Source of the DNA: Flavobacteriaceae bacterium PS02337
Lineage (GTDB): Bacteria; Bacteroidota; Bacteroidia; Flavobacteriales; Flavobacteriaceae
Direction: 5' to 3'
Length of the DNA: 64,000 bases
NCBI GenBank assembly: GCA_029959285.1
Contig: JASCOE010000018.1
Span: forward strand, 1 to 64,000
Under the pieces are notes generated by a model. It did not search any database, was not told the DNA's origin, and saw only the letters and a list, made by a program, of their open reading frames with translations. The position numbers were made by a program, and so were the translations under genes. Every line of letters begins with the position of its first letter. Positions within the stretch are counted from its first letter, which is position 1. Below are positions 27,127 to 35,395 of this stretch, piece by piece.

Positions 27127-29331
27127 ATGAAATACAAATATATCATACCAATAATTGCTTCATCACTAATGATTTTGTCGTCTTGCGATGATAATTTGAT
27201 GGAGTGGGGAAAAGACCCAGAACATGGAGCAGTAACAGGAGCAGAACTTCCGTTAGCTTTAGTAGAAAAAATTAGCCGTTACGAACCATTAAAAAACTAT
27301 TCTGATTTTTCTTTAGGAAACGGAATCGGAATCAGTTTATATATGAGCGATGCTGCTTATAGAAAAATTGTAAACGAAAATTTTGATGAGGTTACGCCAG
27401 GTTACGAAATGAAACACGGAGCAATGGTAAATGCTAAAGGAGAAATTAATTTTACAAATGTAGACGCTTTCATTGCAGCAACAAAAAGTGCAGGATTAAA
27501 AGTTTTCGGACACACATTAATCTGGCATTCCAATCAAAATGCAAGTTATTTAAATGGAATAATCGGACCAACAGTAATTCCAGGTTCAAGCGGAACAAAT
27601 GTTTTAGATTTAACGCCAATCAAAAGCGGAACATTTACAGGATGGGCGAGAAACAATCCAGGAAAAGGAATTACTACTGTTGCCAATTCAGGTCTTACAA
27701 GTACTTCTGCAGCAATTCAACTGGCTTCTAGCGCAAGTTCTTCGGCGGCTTATAGCCTTCAATTGACTTCGCCAAACGTACCAATTGTTACCGGACATAA
27801 TTATGAGATTTCATTTTATATCAAATCAGATGTTGCAGGAAAAGGACGTATTTCATTCAATGCATCATTAACCAATCAATATCCGTATAAAGATTGGTTT
27901 AACACTGGCGGAACTTGGACAGAAGCTTTTGCGACAACATCTTCTTGGCAGCAAGTAAAAATTAAACTAGCTCCAGGCGATTTTAAAACAGGAAGTACAA
28001 CTTTTCAGTTTAATTTAGATTTAGGATATCTTCCAAACGTAACGTATTTAATTGATGCGAATACTTTGGCAGTTGTCGATCTTGACGCTGCTACAGGACC
28101 AGTTAATTTAGTTTCTAACGGAACATTCAATTCAGGAATTACAGGATGGACTAAAGCTAATGGAGCGACAGATGCACTGAGCGCAGCAGGATCTGCAAAT
28201 GCCTACGAAGGAAGCGGAGCAATGAAAGTGGTAAACGCAACTTCTGATGCAGCAAACCAATGGAAAACTCAGATTCAAACTACTTTTACTTCTGCATTGG
28301 TAGCTGGAAAAAGTTATACCATTTCGTATATGATTCGTTCTGAAGCAAATGGTTCTGTAAGATGTTCAACTACACCAGGAACAGTGGCAAGTTATCAAGG
28401 CGATCAAACTACAACTACAACTTGGAAACAAGTAGAATGGAAAATCACAGCAAAAGGTGGTGAAACTGGTTTTGGTTTTGATTTAGGAGGAGCAGCTGGA
28501 ACATATTATATCGATAATGTTTTAGTAACTGACGGAGCATCAACTGGTGGTCCAACTGCGCCAATTACAATTGAAAAAACAGATGCAGAGAAAACCAAAA
28601 TTATTGGTGATGCGATGACCGATTGGATTTCTAAAATGATGACACATTACAAAACAGGAGTTTTCTCTTGGGATGTTGTAAATGAACCAATGAAAGAAGA
28701 TGGAACTTTAAGAAACGGAACGGAAGGCGACACGGCTACAGATTATTTCTCTTGGGTAAAATATCTTGGAAAAGATTACGCTGTCACCGCTTTCAAATTG
28801 GCACGTCAGTATGGAAATGCAACTGACAAACTTTTCATCAACGATTATAACTTAGAATCGAGATTAGATAAATGTGACGGATTAATCGAATACGTAAAAT
28901 ATATTGAAAGCAAAGGAGCAACTGTTGACGGAATCGGAACGCAAATGCATATTGGTTTAACAACAGATAAAGATAAAATCGTTCAGATGTTTCAAAAACT
29001 GGCAGCTTCAGGAAAATTGATTAAAATTTCTGAGTTAGATATTAGATTAGGAACAGCGACACCAACGGTTGCACAACAAGCTTCGCAAGCAGAAATGTAT
29101 CAGTATGTTATAGATATGTACAAAAAATATATTCCTGTACCGCAACAATATGGAATTACAATTTGGGGCGTTTCTGATAATGCAAAAGAGCATGAATACT
29201 GGCTTCCAAACGAATCTCCAAATCTTTGGGATGCAAATTATGTTCGTAAACATGCATACAAAGGCGCAGCAGACGGACTTGCAGGAAAAGATGTAAGTTT
29301 AGGATTTTCGGGTGAGTTAGTAAAACCGTAA
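27127..29331 (+). CDS. GH10 endo-xylanase lipoprotein with two inserted carbohydrate-binding modules
   Basis: A 734-residue surface lipoprotein (lipobox LSSC, Cys20). The GH10 barrel begins near residue 40, reaches GHTLIWHSNQNASYL near residue 140, is interrupted by about 340 residues, and resumes near residue 490. Acid/base Glu520 (WDVVNEPM) and nucleophile Glu636 (ISELDIR) are both intact. The insert contains two CBM4/22-like beta-sandwich modules; the second begins near LVSNGTFNSGITGW. This interrupted layout is known from gut and soil Bacteroidota xylanases that act at the cell surface. It is the last gene of the SusC-SusD-binding-protein operon and probably makes the first cut in xylan. 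Confidence 0.95.
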   Translation: MKYKYIIPIIASSLMILSSCDDNLMEWGKDPEHGAVTGAELPLALVEKISRYEPLKNYSDFSLGNGIGISLYMSDAAYRKIVNENFDEVTPGYEMKHGAMVNAKGEINFTNVDAFIAATKSAGLKVFGHTLIWHSNQNASYLNGIIGPTVIPGSSGTNVLDLTPIKSGTFTGWARNNPGKGITTVANSGLTSTSAAIQLASSASSSAAYSLQLTSPNVPIVTGHNYEISFYIKSDVAGKGRISFNASLTNQYPYKDWFNTGGTWTEAFATTSSWQQVKIKLAPGDFKTGSTTFQFNLDLGYLPNVTYLIDANTLAVVDLDAATGPVNLVSNGTFNSGITGWTKANGATDALSAAGSANAYEGSGAMKVVNATSDAANQWKTQIQTTFTSALVAGKSYTISYMIRSEANGSVRCSTTPGTVASYQGDQTTTTTWKQVEWKITAKGGETGFGFDLGGAAGTYYIDNVLVTDGASTGGPTAPITIEKTDAEKTKIIGDAMTDWISKMMTHYKTGVFSWDVVNEPMKEDGTLRNGTEGDTATDYFSWVKYLGKDYAVTAFKLARQYGNATDKLFINDYNLESRLDKCDGLIEYVKYIESKGATVDGIGTQMHIGLTTDKDKIVQMFQKLAASGKLIKISELDIRLGTATPTVAQQASQAEMYQYVIDMYKKYIPVPQQYGITIWGVSDNAKEHEYWLPNESPNLWDANYVRKHAYKGAADGLAGKDVSLGFSGELVKP

Positions 29332-29358
29332 TATTTAAAATCTGTTGAATAGCAAAAA

Positions 29359-29391
29359 AGCTTTGTCAAAGTTTTAAACTTTGACAAAGCT
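29359..29391. terminator. Palindromic hairpin behind the GH10/CBM gene
   Basis: A perfect stem AGCTTTGTCAAAGTTT / AAACTTTGACAAAGCT with almost no loop, without a long T run. Related to the hairpin at 19603-19640. It separates the surface operon from the GH35-like gene. Confidence 0.65.
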
Positions 29392-29424
29392 GCTTTGTTT
29401 AGTTTTACCATTAAAATAAAAAAT

Positions 29425-31047
29425 ATGTTTAAAATTCTAAAGAATAGTTTTCTCTTAATTGCTTTATTTTCAACATATTTTGGGTTTTCTCAAAACATAC
29501 CTCATCTTCAAAAAAAAGGAAATAAAACACAATTAATTGTAAACCAAAAACCATTTTTGATACGCGGAGGCGAATTAGGAAATTCCTCAGCAACGAGTAT
29601 GGAAAGCATGGAAACTATTTGGCAAAAATTGGTAGACATGAACCTCAACACGGTTTTAACGCCAATTTATTGGGAATTGATTGAACCTGAAGAAGGCAAA
29701 TTTGATTTTCAATTAGTAGACGATTTGATTCTTCGCGCACGAAAAGAAAATTTAAAACTAGTTTTTCTTTGGTTTGGATCTTGGAAAAATAGCATGTCGA
29801 GTCACGCGCCGGCTTGGATAAAATTAAATCAGAAAAAATATCCGCGAGTAAAAGATGATCAAAATAAAAGTCATGAAATTGTAACGCCTTTCAGCGAAAA
29901 TAATCTTCAAGCCGATTTGAATGCTTTCAAAAAATTAATGAATCACATTAAAGAATTTGATCAAAGTGAACAAACAGTTATTATGATTCAAGTTGAAAAT
30001 GAAATAGGAATGCTGCCAACTGCGCGCGATTATCATCCGTTGGCAAATGAAGCTTTCAAAAAAGAAGTTCCAAAAGAATTACTGCAATATCTTCAAAAAA
30101 ATAAAGAAAAATTAGTTCCCGAATTTTTAGAAATCTGGAAGAAAAACGGATTTAAAACGTCAGGAAACTGGGAAGAAATTTTTGGAAAAGGACTTCATAC
30201 AGACGAAATTTTTATGGCTTGGTATTTTTCAAAATTTACCAATACAGTCGCAAAAGCAGGAAAAGAAGTTTATTCCATTCCAATGTTTGTAAATGCAGCA
30301 CTAAATGCGCCAGAAAAAAAGCCTGGACAATATCCGAGCGCAGGTCCGTTGCCGCATCTTATGGATGTTTGGAAAGCCGCTGGAAACTCAATTGACTTTT
30401 TGGCGCCAGATTTTTACAATCCGTCATTCAAACAATGGAATGATTTATTTACACGTCAAGGCGATCCGTTGTTTATTCCCGAACATCGTTTTGATGAAAC
30501 CGCGCCGTTTAAAGGTTTGTATGCAATCGGACATTATGAAGCTATTGGTTTTTCGCCATTTTCTATAGAATCTGTTACCGATGCAAAAAAAGAACCTTTG
30601 GGCAAAATTTACGATTTAGTAAAACAATTAACGCCAACAATTGAAACATATAAAGGACAAGGAAAAATTGACGGCGTTCATTTAGACAAAGAAAATAATA
30701 CTCAAATCATTAAAATGGGCGATTATGAATTCACTTTCAAACATTATTATACTTTAAATTGGTCGGATGGAGCAAAAGCTGAGGTTTGGCCAATGTCAAG
30801 CGCGATTATTATTGAAATTGCTAAAGATGAATTTTATATTTCAGGTTCAGGAATTGTAGTCACTTTTAAATCTTTAAAAGAAAATCTAAACGCAGGGATT
30901 TTAAAAACAGATCAAGGTAAATTTGAAAACGAAGTTTGGAAAACAATTAGACATTTTAACGGAGATCAAACGCATCAAGGAAGACATTCAAGAATTTCAG
31001 TTGGCGATTACGAAATCCAAAAAATAAAATTATATAGTTATGAGTAG
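29425..31047 (+). CDS. GH35-like glycosidase with DUF5597-type C-terminal domain
   Basis: A 540-residue secreted protein. I use the ATG at 29425 because it is followed by a signal peptide (ending FGFSQ); the frame extends back to 29395. The N-terminal barrel resembles clan GH-A beta-galactosidases of the GH35/GH42 type: FLIRGGELGNSSATS, MNLNTVLTPIYWELIEPEEGKFDF, acid/base Glu in MIQVENEIG, and a likely nucleophile in FIPEHRFDE. The last 150 residues are a beta domain found in the DUF5597 group. In a xylan locus it may remove galactose or an arabinose-like side chain. The exact activity is unknown. Confidence 0.82.
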   Translation: MFKILKNSFLLIALFSTYFGFSQNIPHLQKKGNKTQLIVNQKPFLIRGGELGNSSATSMESMETIWQKLVDMNLNTVLTPIYWELIEPEEGKFDFQLVDDLILRARKENLKLVFLWFGSWKNSMSSHAPAWIKLNQKKYPRVKDDQNKSHEIVTPFSENNLQADLNAFKKLMNHIKEFDQSEQTVIMIQVENEIGMLPTARDYHPLANEAFKKEVPKELLQYLQKNKEKLVPEFLEIWKKNGFKTSGNWEEIFGKGLHTDEIFMAWYFSKFTNTVAKAGKEVYSIPMFVNAALNAPEKKPGQYPSAGPLPHLMDVWKAAGNSIDFLAPDFYNPSFKQWNDLFTRQGDPLFIPEHRFDETAPFKGLYAIGHYEAIGFSPFSIESVTDAKKEPLGKIYDLVKQLTPTIETYKGQGKIDGVHLDKENNTQIIKMGDYEFTFKHYYTLNWSDGAKAEVWPMSSAIIIEIAKDEFYISGSGIVVTFKSLKENLNAGILKTDQGKFENEVWKTIRHFNGDQTHQGRHSRISVGDYEIQKIKLYSYE

Positions 31048-31053
31048 TTTTTT

Positions 31054-31180
31054 GCCACGAATTTCACGAATTGGCACTAATTTTTTTGCAGTTGTCATTA
31101 ATTTCACAAATTAAAAAATTCGTGAGATTGTAATGTTATAGACAAAATATGAATTAGTGCCAATTCGTGAAATTCGTGGC
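31054..31180. repeat. 29-bp perfect inverted repeat
   Basis: GCCACGAATTTCACGAATTGG (start of the left arm, 31054-31082) returns as its exact complement at 31152-31180. The 69-nt centre carries weaker internal copies (ATTTCACAAATT, AATTCGTGAGATT). It fills the gap between the GH35-like and esterase genes and is another dispersed palindromic element type. Confidence 0.75.
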
Positions 31181-31214
31181 GAAAAAAAAAACGTGGCAAA
31201 AAAAATATATTACA

Positions 31215-33122
31215 ATGAAAAAAATAATACTAGCATTTCTAATAACCTTTAGCATCAACGCGCAAATAAAATTACCGCGATTAATTAGCGACGGAATGAT
31301 TTTGCAGCGCGATACCAAAATCAATATCTGGGGTTGGGCGTCGCCAAATGAAAATATTGAACTAGATTTTAAAGGAAAAAAATACAACGTTACAACTTCA
31401 GAAGAAGGAAAATGGTCGATTCAACTTCCATCTCAAAAAGCGGGCGGACCTTATGAAATGACTTTAAAAGCAAGCAATACCATTGTGCTGAAAAATATTC
31501 TTTTTGGAGACGTTTGGCTGTGTTCTGGACAATCGAATATGGAACTTCCGATGGAGAGATTGAAAGACAAATACAAAGACGTAATTGCGAAATCGGAGAA
31601 TTCGAATATTAGACAATTTTTGGTTCCAGATGAATATTATTTTGAAAAAGAAAGAAATGATTTTTCGTCAGGCGAATGGATTTCGGCAAATCCAAACAGT
31701 GTTTTGCAATTTACGGGCGTTGGTTATTTTTTCGCTACCGAAATTTACGAAAAGTATAAAATTCCAATCGGATTAATAAATAGCGCTTTGGGAGGTTCGC
31801 CCGCTGAATCTTGGATTAACGAAGAAGGAATTAAAAAGTTTGCAGATTATTATCAGGAATATTTGAAATTTAAAGACGGAAAACTCGAAAAACAAATCGA
31901 TGAAAACGACCGAAAAGTAAGTTCAGATTGGTATAAATTAGTAAATCAAACCGATTTGGGTTTACAAAATAAATGGAAAAACACAACCGATATTTCCGCT
32001 TGGAAAACAATGAAAATTCCAGGTTATTGGGCAGATGGCGAACTCGGAAACACAAATGGTTCTGTTTGGTTTAAAAAGGAATTTATTTTAGAAAAAGTAA
32101 AAGAAAATCAGGCAAAATTAATTTTAGGCAGAATTGTCGATGCAGATTCTGTTTTTGTAAACGGAAATTTTGTTGGAACAACTTCGTATCAATATCCGCC
32201 GAGAATTTATGCTTTCAATGCTAATTTTTTAAAAGAAGGAAAAAACGAAATTACCGTTCGTGTCATCAACAATTCCGGAAAAGGAGGTTTCGTAACCGAT
32301 AAACCTTACGAGTTAATTATTGGTGAAAAAACAATCGATTTAAAAGGAAATTGGAATTATAAATTAGGATCAAAAATGCAGTCACTTCCAGGACAGACTT
32401 TTGTAAGATGGAAACCCGTTGGACTTTATAATACGATGATTACGCCTTTAAAAAATTATCCGTTAAAAGGCGTTTTATGGTATCAAGGCGAATCGAACAC
32501 CAAAAAGCCTTCAGAATATTTTTCTTTAATGGAAACATTAATTGATACGTGGCGCACGCAATTAAATCAAGAAAAATTGCCATTTTTAATCGTGCAACTA
32601 ACTAATTATATGGATCCAAAATCGGAACCTGTAGAAAGTAGTTGGGCGGCTTTGAGACAGCAGCAATCCAATTTAGTAAAAGTTGAAAATACAGGATTGG
32701 CAGTGACAATTGATTTAGGAGAATGGAACGATATTCACCCATTAAATAAATATGACGTTGGAAAAAGATTGGCGCTTCAAGCAAGAAAATTGGTTTACGG
32801 CGAAAAAAAAATAATTGCTTCGGGACCCATTTTTGATTCAATGAAACAAAAAGACGAACAGCTTATTTTGAGTTTTAAATCAGTTGGTTCTGGTTTGATG
32901 AGCAAAGGAGGAAATATTCTAAATGGTTTTGCAGTTGCAGGTTCAGACGGAAAATTTGTTTGGGCAAAAGCCATTATCGAGGGCAATACAATTATCGTTT
33001 GGAATAATGAAATTAGAAATCCGGTAAAAGTTCGTTATGCTTGGGCAGACAATCCAGACGCGGCTAATTTGTACAATAAAGAAAATCTTCCTGCTTCGCC
33101 TTTTGAAGCCGAGTTGAATTAG
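31215..33122 (+). CDS. SASA-type carbohydrate esterase (sialate O-acetylesterase-like, likely acetylxylan esterase)
   Basis: A 635-residue secreted SGNH-type esterase. The ATG at 31215 gives the signal peptide (KKIILAFLITFSINAQ); the frame opens earlier, at 31167, inside a repeat. Catalytic motifs are WLCSGQSNMELPM (Ser107) and NDIHPLNKYDVGKRLAL (Asp506, His508). Between the two halves of the esterase, about residues 255-385 form an inserted jelly-roll like a GH2 sugar-binding domain (PGYWADGELGNTNGSVWFKKEF...VFVNGNFVG). That arrangement matches the xylan-active esterase family found in plant-cell-wall degraders. It would remove acetyl groups from xylo-oligosaccharides. Confidence 0.88.
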   Translation: MKKIILAFLITFSINAQIKLPRLISDGMILQRDTKINIWGWASPNENIELDFKGKKYNVTTSEEGKWSIQLPSQKAGGPYEMTLKASNTIVLKNILFGDVWLCSGQSNMELPMERLKDKYKDVIAKSENSNIRQFLVPDEYYFEKERNDFSSGEWISANPNSVLQFTGVGYFFATEIYEKYKIPIGLINSALGGSPAESWINEEGIKKFADYYQEYLKFKDGKLEKQIDENDRKVSSDWYKLVNQTDLGLQNKWKNTTDISAWKTMKIPGYWADGELGNTNGSVWFKKEFILEKVKENQAKLILGRIVDADSVFVNGNFVGTTSYQYPPRIYAFNANFLKEGKNEITVRVINNSGKGGFVTDKPYELIIGEKTIDLKGNWNYKLGSKMQSLPGQTFVRWKPVGLYNTMITPLKNYPLKGVLWYQGESNTKKPSEYFSLMETLIDTWRTQLNQEKLPFLIVQLTNYMDPKSEPVESSWAALRQQQSNLVKVENTGLAVTIDLGEWNDIHPLNKYDVGKRLALQARKLVYGEKKIIASGPIFDSMKQKDEQLILSFKSVGSGLMSKGGNILNGFAVAGSDGKFVWAKAIIEGNTIIVWNNEIRNPVKVRYAWADNPDAANLYNKENLPASPFEAELN

Positions 33123-33130
33123 ATTTTTTA

Positions 33131-33155
33131 AACACATAGAAACATAGATTTTATT
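33131..33155. repeat. Single arm of the AACACATAGAAACATAG repeat
   Basis: AACACATAGAAACATAG plus ATTTTATT is identical to the left arm and extension at 6783-6807. The pairing arm is missing here. Confidence 0.7.
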
Positions 33156-33187
33156 CATCTTAAAAAAGGAAAAAGGAAAGAAAGGAA

Positions 33188-33223
33188 AATTCAGATTAAT
33201 TATTTAGTCTGAATTTTTTTTTT
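33188..33223. terminator. Bidirectional terminator between esterase and sigma genes
   Basis: AATTCAGA / TCTGAATT with a 12-nt loop and ten T on the plus strand. It overlaps the last codons of the convergent sigma gene, whose stop codon lies in the loop region. Confidence 0.75.
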
Positions 33224-33801
33224 GCACCAAACAATAAGAATAAAACGCTTTTTACTTTTTCTTCTAAAGAATTGCGTAAAATAGAAAATGCTTTAGTTAT
33301 TTGAGCTTCAACAGCTTTGGTAGAAACGTCAAGATGTTCGGCGATTTCAATATTCGTTAAGCCTTCTTTTTTGCTTAAAATAAAAACCTCTTTGCATTTT
33401 GGAGGAAGGTTTTGAATTTCTTTATTGACAGCATTTAAAACACGTTGAAAAGCTTCAGAATCATCTTCTTGAATAATGCCGTTTAATGCATCATAATATG
33501 ATTTTTCGAGAGAAAACAAAGACTGATTTTTTCGATACAAATCGATAAATTCATTGTAAACTAATTTGTAAAGAAAACTTTTTAAAGAATGATCTGTTTT
33601 TAATCTTGTTCGTTGTTCCCAAACTTTAATAAAAACATTTTGAACAATATCTTCTGCGCTGTAAACATTCTTAACCAGACTGTTAGCATACACACAGAGT
33701 TTATGATGATAAGTATCGATGAGATAGGTGTAAGCGGTTTCATCTCCATTTTTTAGAGATTCAATTAATGTGGTATTATCGCTGTAATCATCAATCTTCA
33801 T
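33196..33801 (-). CDS. ECF (FecI-type) RNA polymerase sigma factor
   Basis: A 201-residue group IV sigma factor. Region 2 (about residues 20-95) holds DTYHHKLCVYANSLVKNVYSAEDIVQNVFIKVWEQ, and region 4 (about 135-185) holds LPPKCKEVFILSKKEGLTNIEIAEHLDVSTKAVEAQITKA, the usual Bacteroidota form. It is divergent from the FecR gene at 34073. In such units FecR holds the sigma factor until the STN-type receptor binds ligand. A TATATTTG box is seen 13 nt before its start codon. It should direct the SusC/SusD operon at 35396, though normally sigma and FecR genes are collinear. Confidence 0.92.
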   Translation of the reverse strand: MKIDDYSDNTTLIESLKNGDETAYTYLIDTYHHKLCVYANSLVKNVYSAEDIVQNVFIKVWEQRTRLKTDHSLKSFLYKLVYNEFIDLYRKNQSLFSLEKSYYDALNGIIQEDDSEAFQRVLNAVNKEIQNLPPKCKEVFILSKKEGLTNIEIAEHLDVSTKAVEAQITKAFSILRNSLEEKVKSVLFLLFGAKKKFRLNN

Positions 33802-34072
33802 AGAAACAAATATATTAATTTATAATTTTTTTGATCCAAAAGTGAACTGATTTTCTTAAAAAGGCACACTTTTTTTAATTTCTATTTGAAATTTATTACA
33901 AATAAAAAAGGAAATAAAATGCAAATATAAAATATTTACTTTATAAATTCTATAGAATTAGTATAGTTTTATTGAAAGAAAAGACTTGTAAAAAATAAAA
34001 AAATCAGAAAAATGAAAAAAACTTTATCAAATTGTTAGGGTTTTGTTTTTTGGCTTCGTAATAATATTAAAA

Positions 34073-35224
34073 ATGACCCAAATGACAGCGAAAAAATCAG
34101 AGCGATTAATCGTTAAATTTATCACAAATCAGGCTACTACAGATGAAATTGAGCAGCTTACAGAGTGGTTAAAAGAGGACGAAAATCAAATTGTGTTTAA
34201 GGACTTTGTAAAGACCAATTACGCAATAGATACGGCCTTGAACTCTTTTGATTCTACGGAAGTTAGAAAACAGCTTTCGGAGAGAATTCAAAAAGAAAAC
34301 AATGTTTTTTATAAAAAAAGATTTTCGTCGTACTATAAATATGCAGCGATTTTGATTGTGGCTTTAGGCGGATTTTATTTGTATAAAAATTCTGGTGCAG
34401 AACAAGTTAAACAAAATGTTATTATTCCGAGAGTAGACGAAATTGTTTTGCAACTTGGAAATGAATCGCAGAATCTTAATTCTAATGATGCAAGAAATGT
34501 AACCGATAAAGATGGAAACATAATTGGGAAGCAGGAAGGAAACAGACTAGTTTATGCAAAAGCATATTCTGAAGGAAATTTGGTTTACAATACCATTAGA
34601 ATTCCGTACGGGAAAAAATTTGAAGTGCAACTTTCAGACGGAACACTGATACATCTAAATGCAGGAACATCATTGCGATATCCGGTACAGTTTGTTAAAA
34701 ATAAAAATCGACAAGTGTATCTTTTGGGCGAAGCTTATTTTGAAGTTGAAAAAGACAAAGCGCATCCATTTAATGTAAATACACAAAATGGAAATATTGA
34801 GGTTTTAGGAACCAAGTTTAATGTAGATACCTATAGTGAAAACACAAGCACAGATGTTGTTTTGGTAGAAGGTAAAGTTTCGCTTTACAGAGAACACAAA
34901 ATAAATGAGGTCTATTTGACTCCAGGTTTTAAAGGTTCGCTAGCAAAAGGAGAAATCGCAATTCCAACAGAACAGGTTAATACTGATTATTACACGGCTT
35001 GGGTAAAAGGAAGTTTGGTTTTTAAAAATGCTTCGTTTGCTGATATTATCAAAAAACTGGAACGTCAATATAATGTCACTTTCATTAACAGAAATAAAAC
35101 TTTAGGGAAAGAGATTTTTAATGCACGTTTTGATAATGAACCGATTGAAGTGGTTTTGAAATATTTCAGTGATAGTTACAAGATAGATTATCAAATTGAC
35201 AGAGATAAAATTACCATCAAATAA
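34073..35224 (+). CDS. FecR-type anti-sigma factor
   Basis: A 383-residue (from the ATG at 34073) single-pass inner-membrane protein. The N-terminal cytoplasmic part (about residues 1-85) would bind the sigma factor. One membrane helix follows (YYKYAAILIVALGGFYLY), then the FecR domain: RIPYGKKFEVQLSDGTLIHLNAGTSLRYPVQF, GEAYFEVEKDKAHPFNVNTQNG and VLGTKFNVDTY. The C-terminal part (IIKKLERQYNVTF) is the DUF4974-type domain that contacts the receptor. The frame is open from 34043, but the earlier ATG would put hydrophobic residues ahead of the sigma-binding part. The STN-type SusC gene follows after 171 bp. Confidence 0.9.
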   Translation: MTQMTAKKSERLIVKFITNQATTDEIEQLTEWLKEDENQIVFKDFVKTNYAIDTALNSFDSTEVRKQLSERIQKENNVFYKKRFSSYYKYAAILIVALGGFYLYKNSGAEQVKQNVIIPRVDEIVLQLGNESQNLNSNDARNVTDKDGNIIGKQEGNRLVYAKAYSEGNLVYNTIRIPYGKKFEVQLSDGTLIHLNAGTSLRYPVQFVKNKNRQVYLLGEAYFEVEKDKAHPFNVNTQNGNIEVLGTKFNVDTYSENTSTDVVLVEGKVSLYREHKINEVYLTPGFKGSLAKGEIAIPTEQVNTDYYTAWVKGSLVFKNASFADIIKKLERQYNVTFINRNKTLGKEIFNARFDNEPIEVVLKYFSDSYKIDYQIDRDKITIK

Positions 35225-35288
35225 ATTAATTAATAATTCACAATTTACAATTCATAATTAAAAAAGCCTATGAAGCAAAAATCCTAAA

Positions 35289-35360
35289 ATGAAAAGGATC
35301 GTCATAAAAAAACCGGAAAATGCGCCAACACTTCCCGGTAGAGTTTATGCGGTCAGTTAA
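35289..35360 (+). CDS. Candidate small ORF (23 residues) between FecR and SusC genes
   Basis: ATG at 35289 and TAA at 35358 enclose 23 codons giving a basic peptide: MKRIVIKKPENAP, then TLPGRVYAVS. It overlaps a short hairpin in the mRNA (ACCGG at 35312, CCGGT at 35335). A five-codon ORF, MKQKS, ends one base before its ATG (35270-35287). No ribosome-binding site stands out, which is normal in this phylum. It resembles no family I can name. It could be a regulatory leader peptide, a real small protein, or chance. Conservation of the codons in related loci would decide. Confidence 0.4.
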   Translation: MKRIVIKKPENAPTLPGRVYAVS

Positions 35361-35395
35361 TTAACCAACCAACATTAAAAAAACATTTTAAAAGT

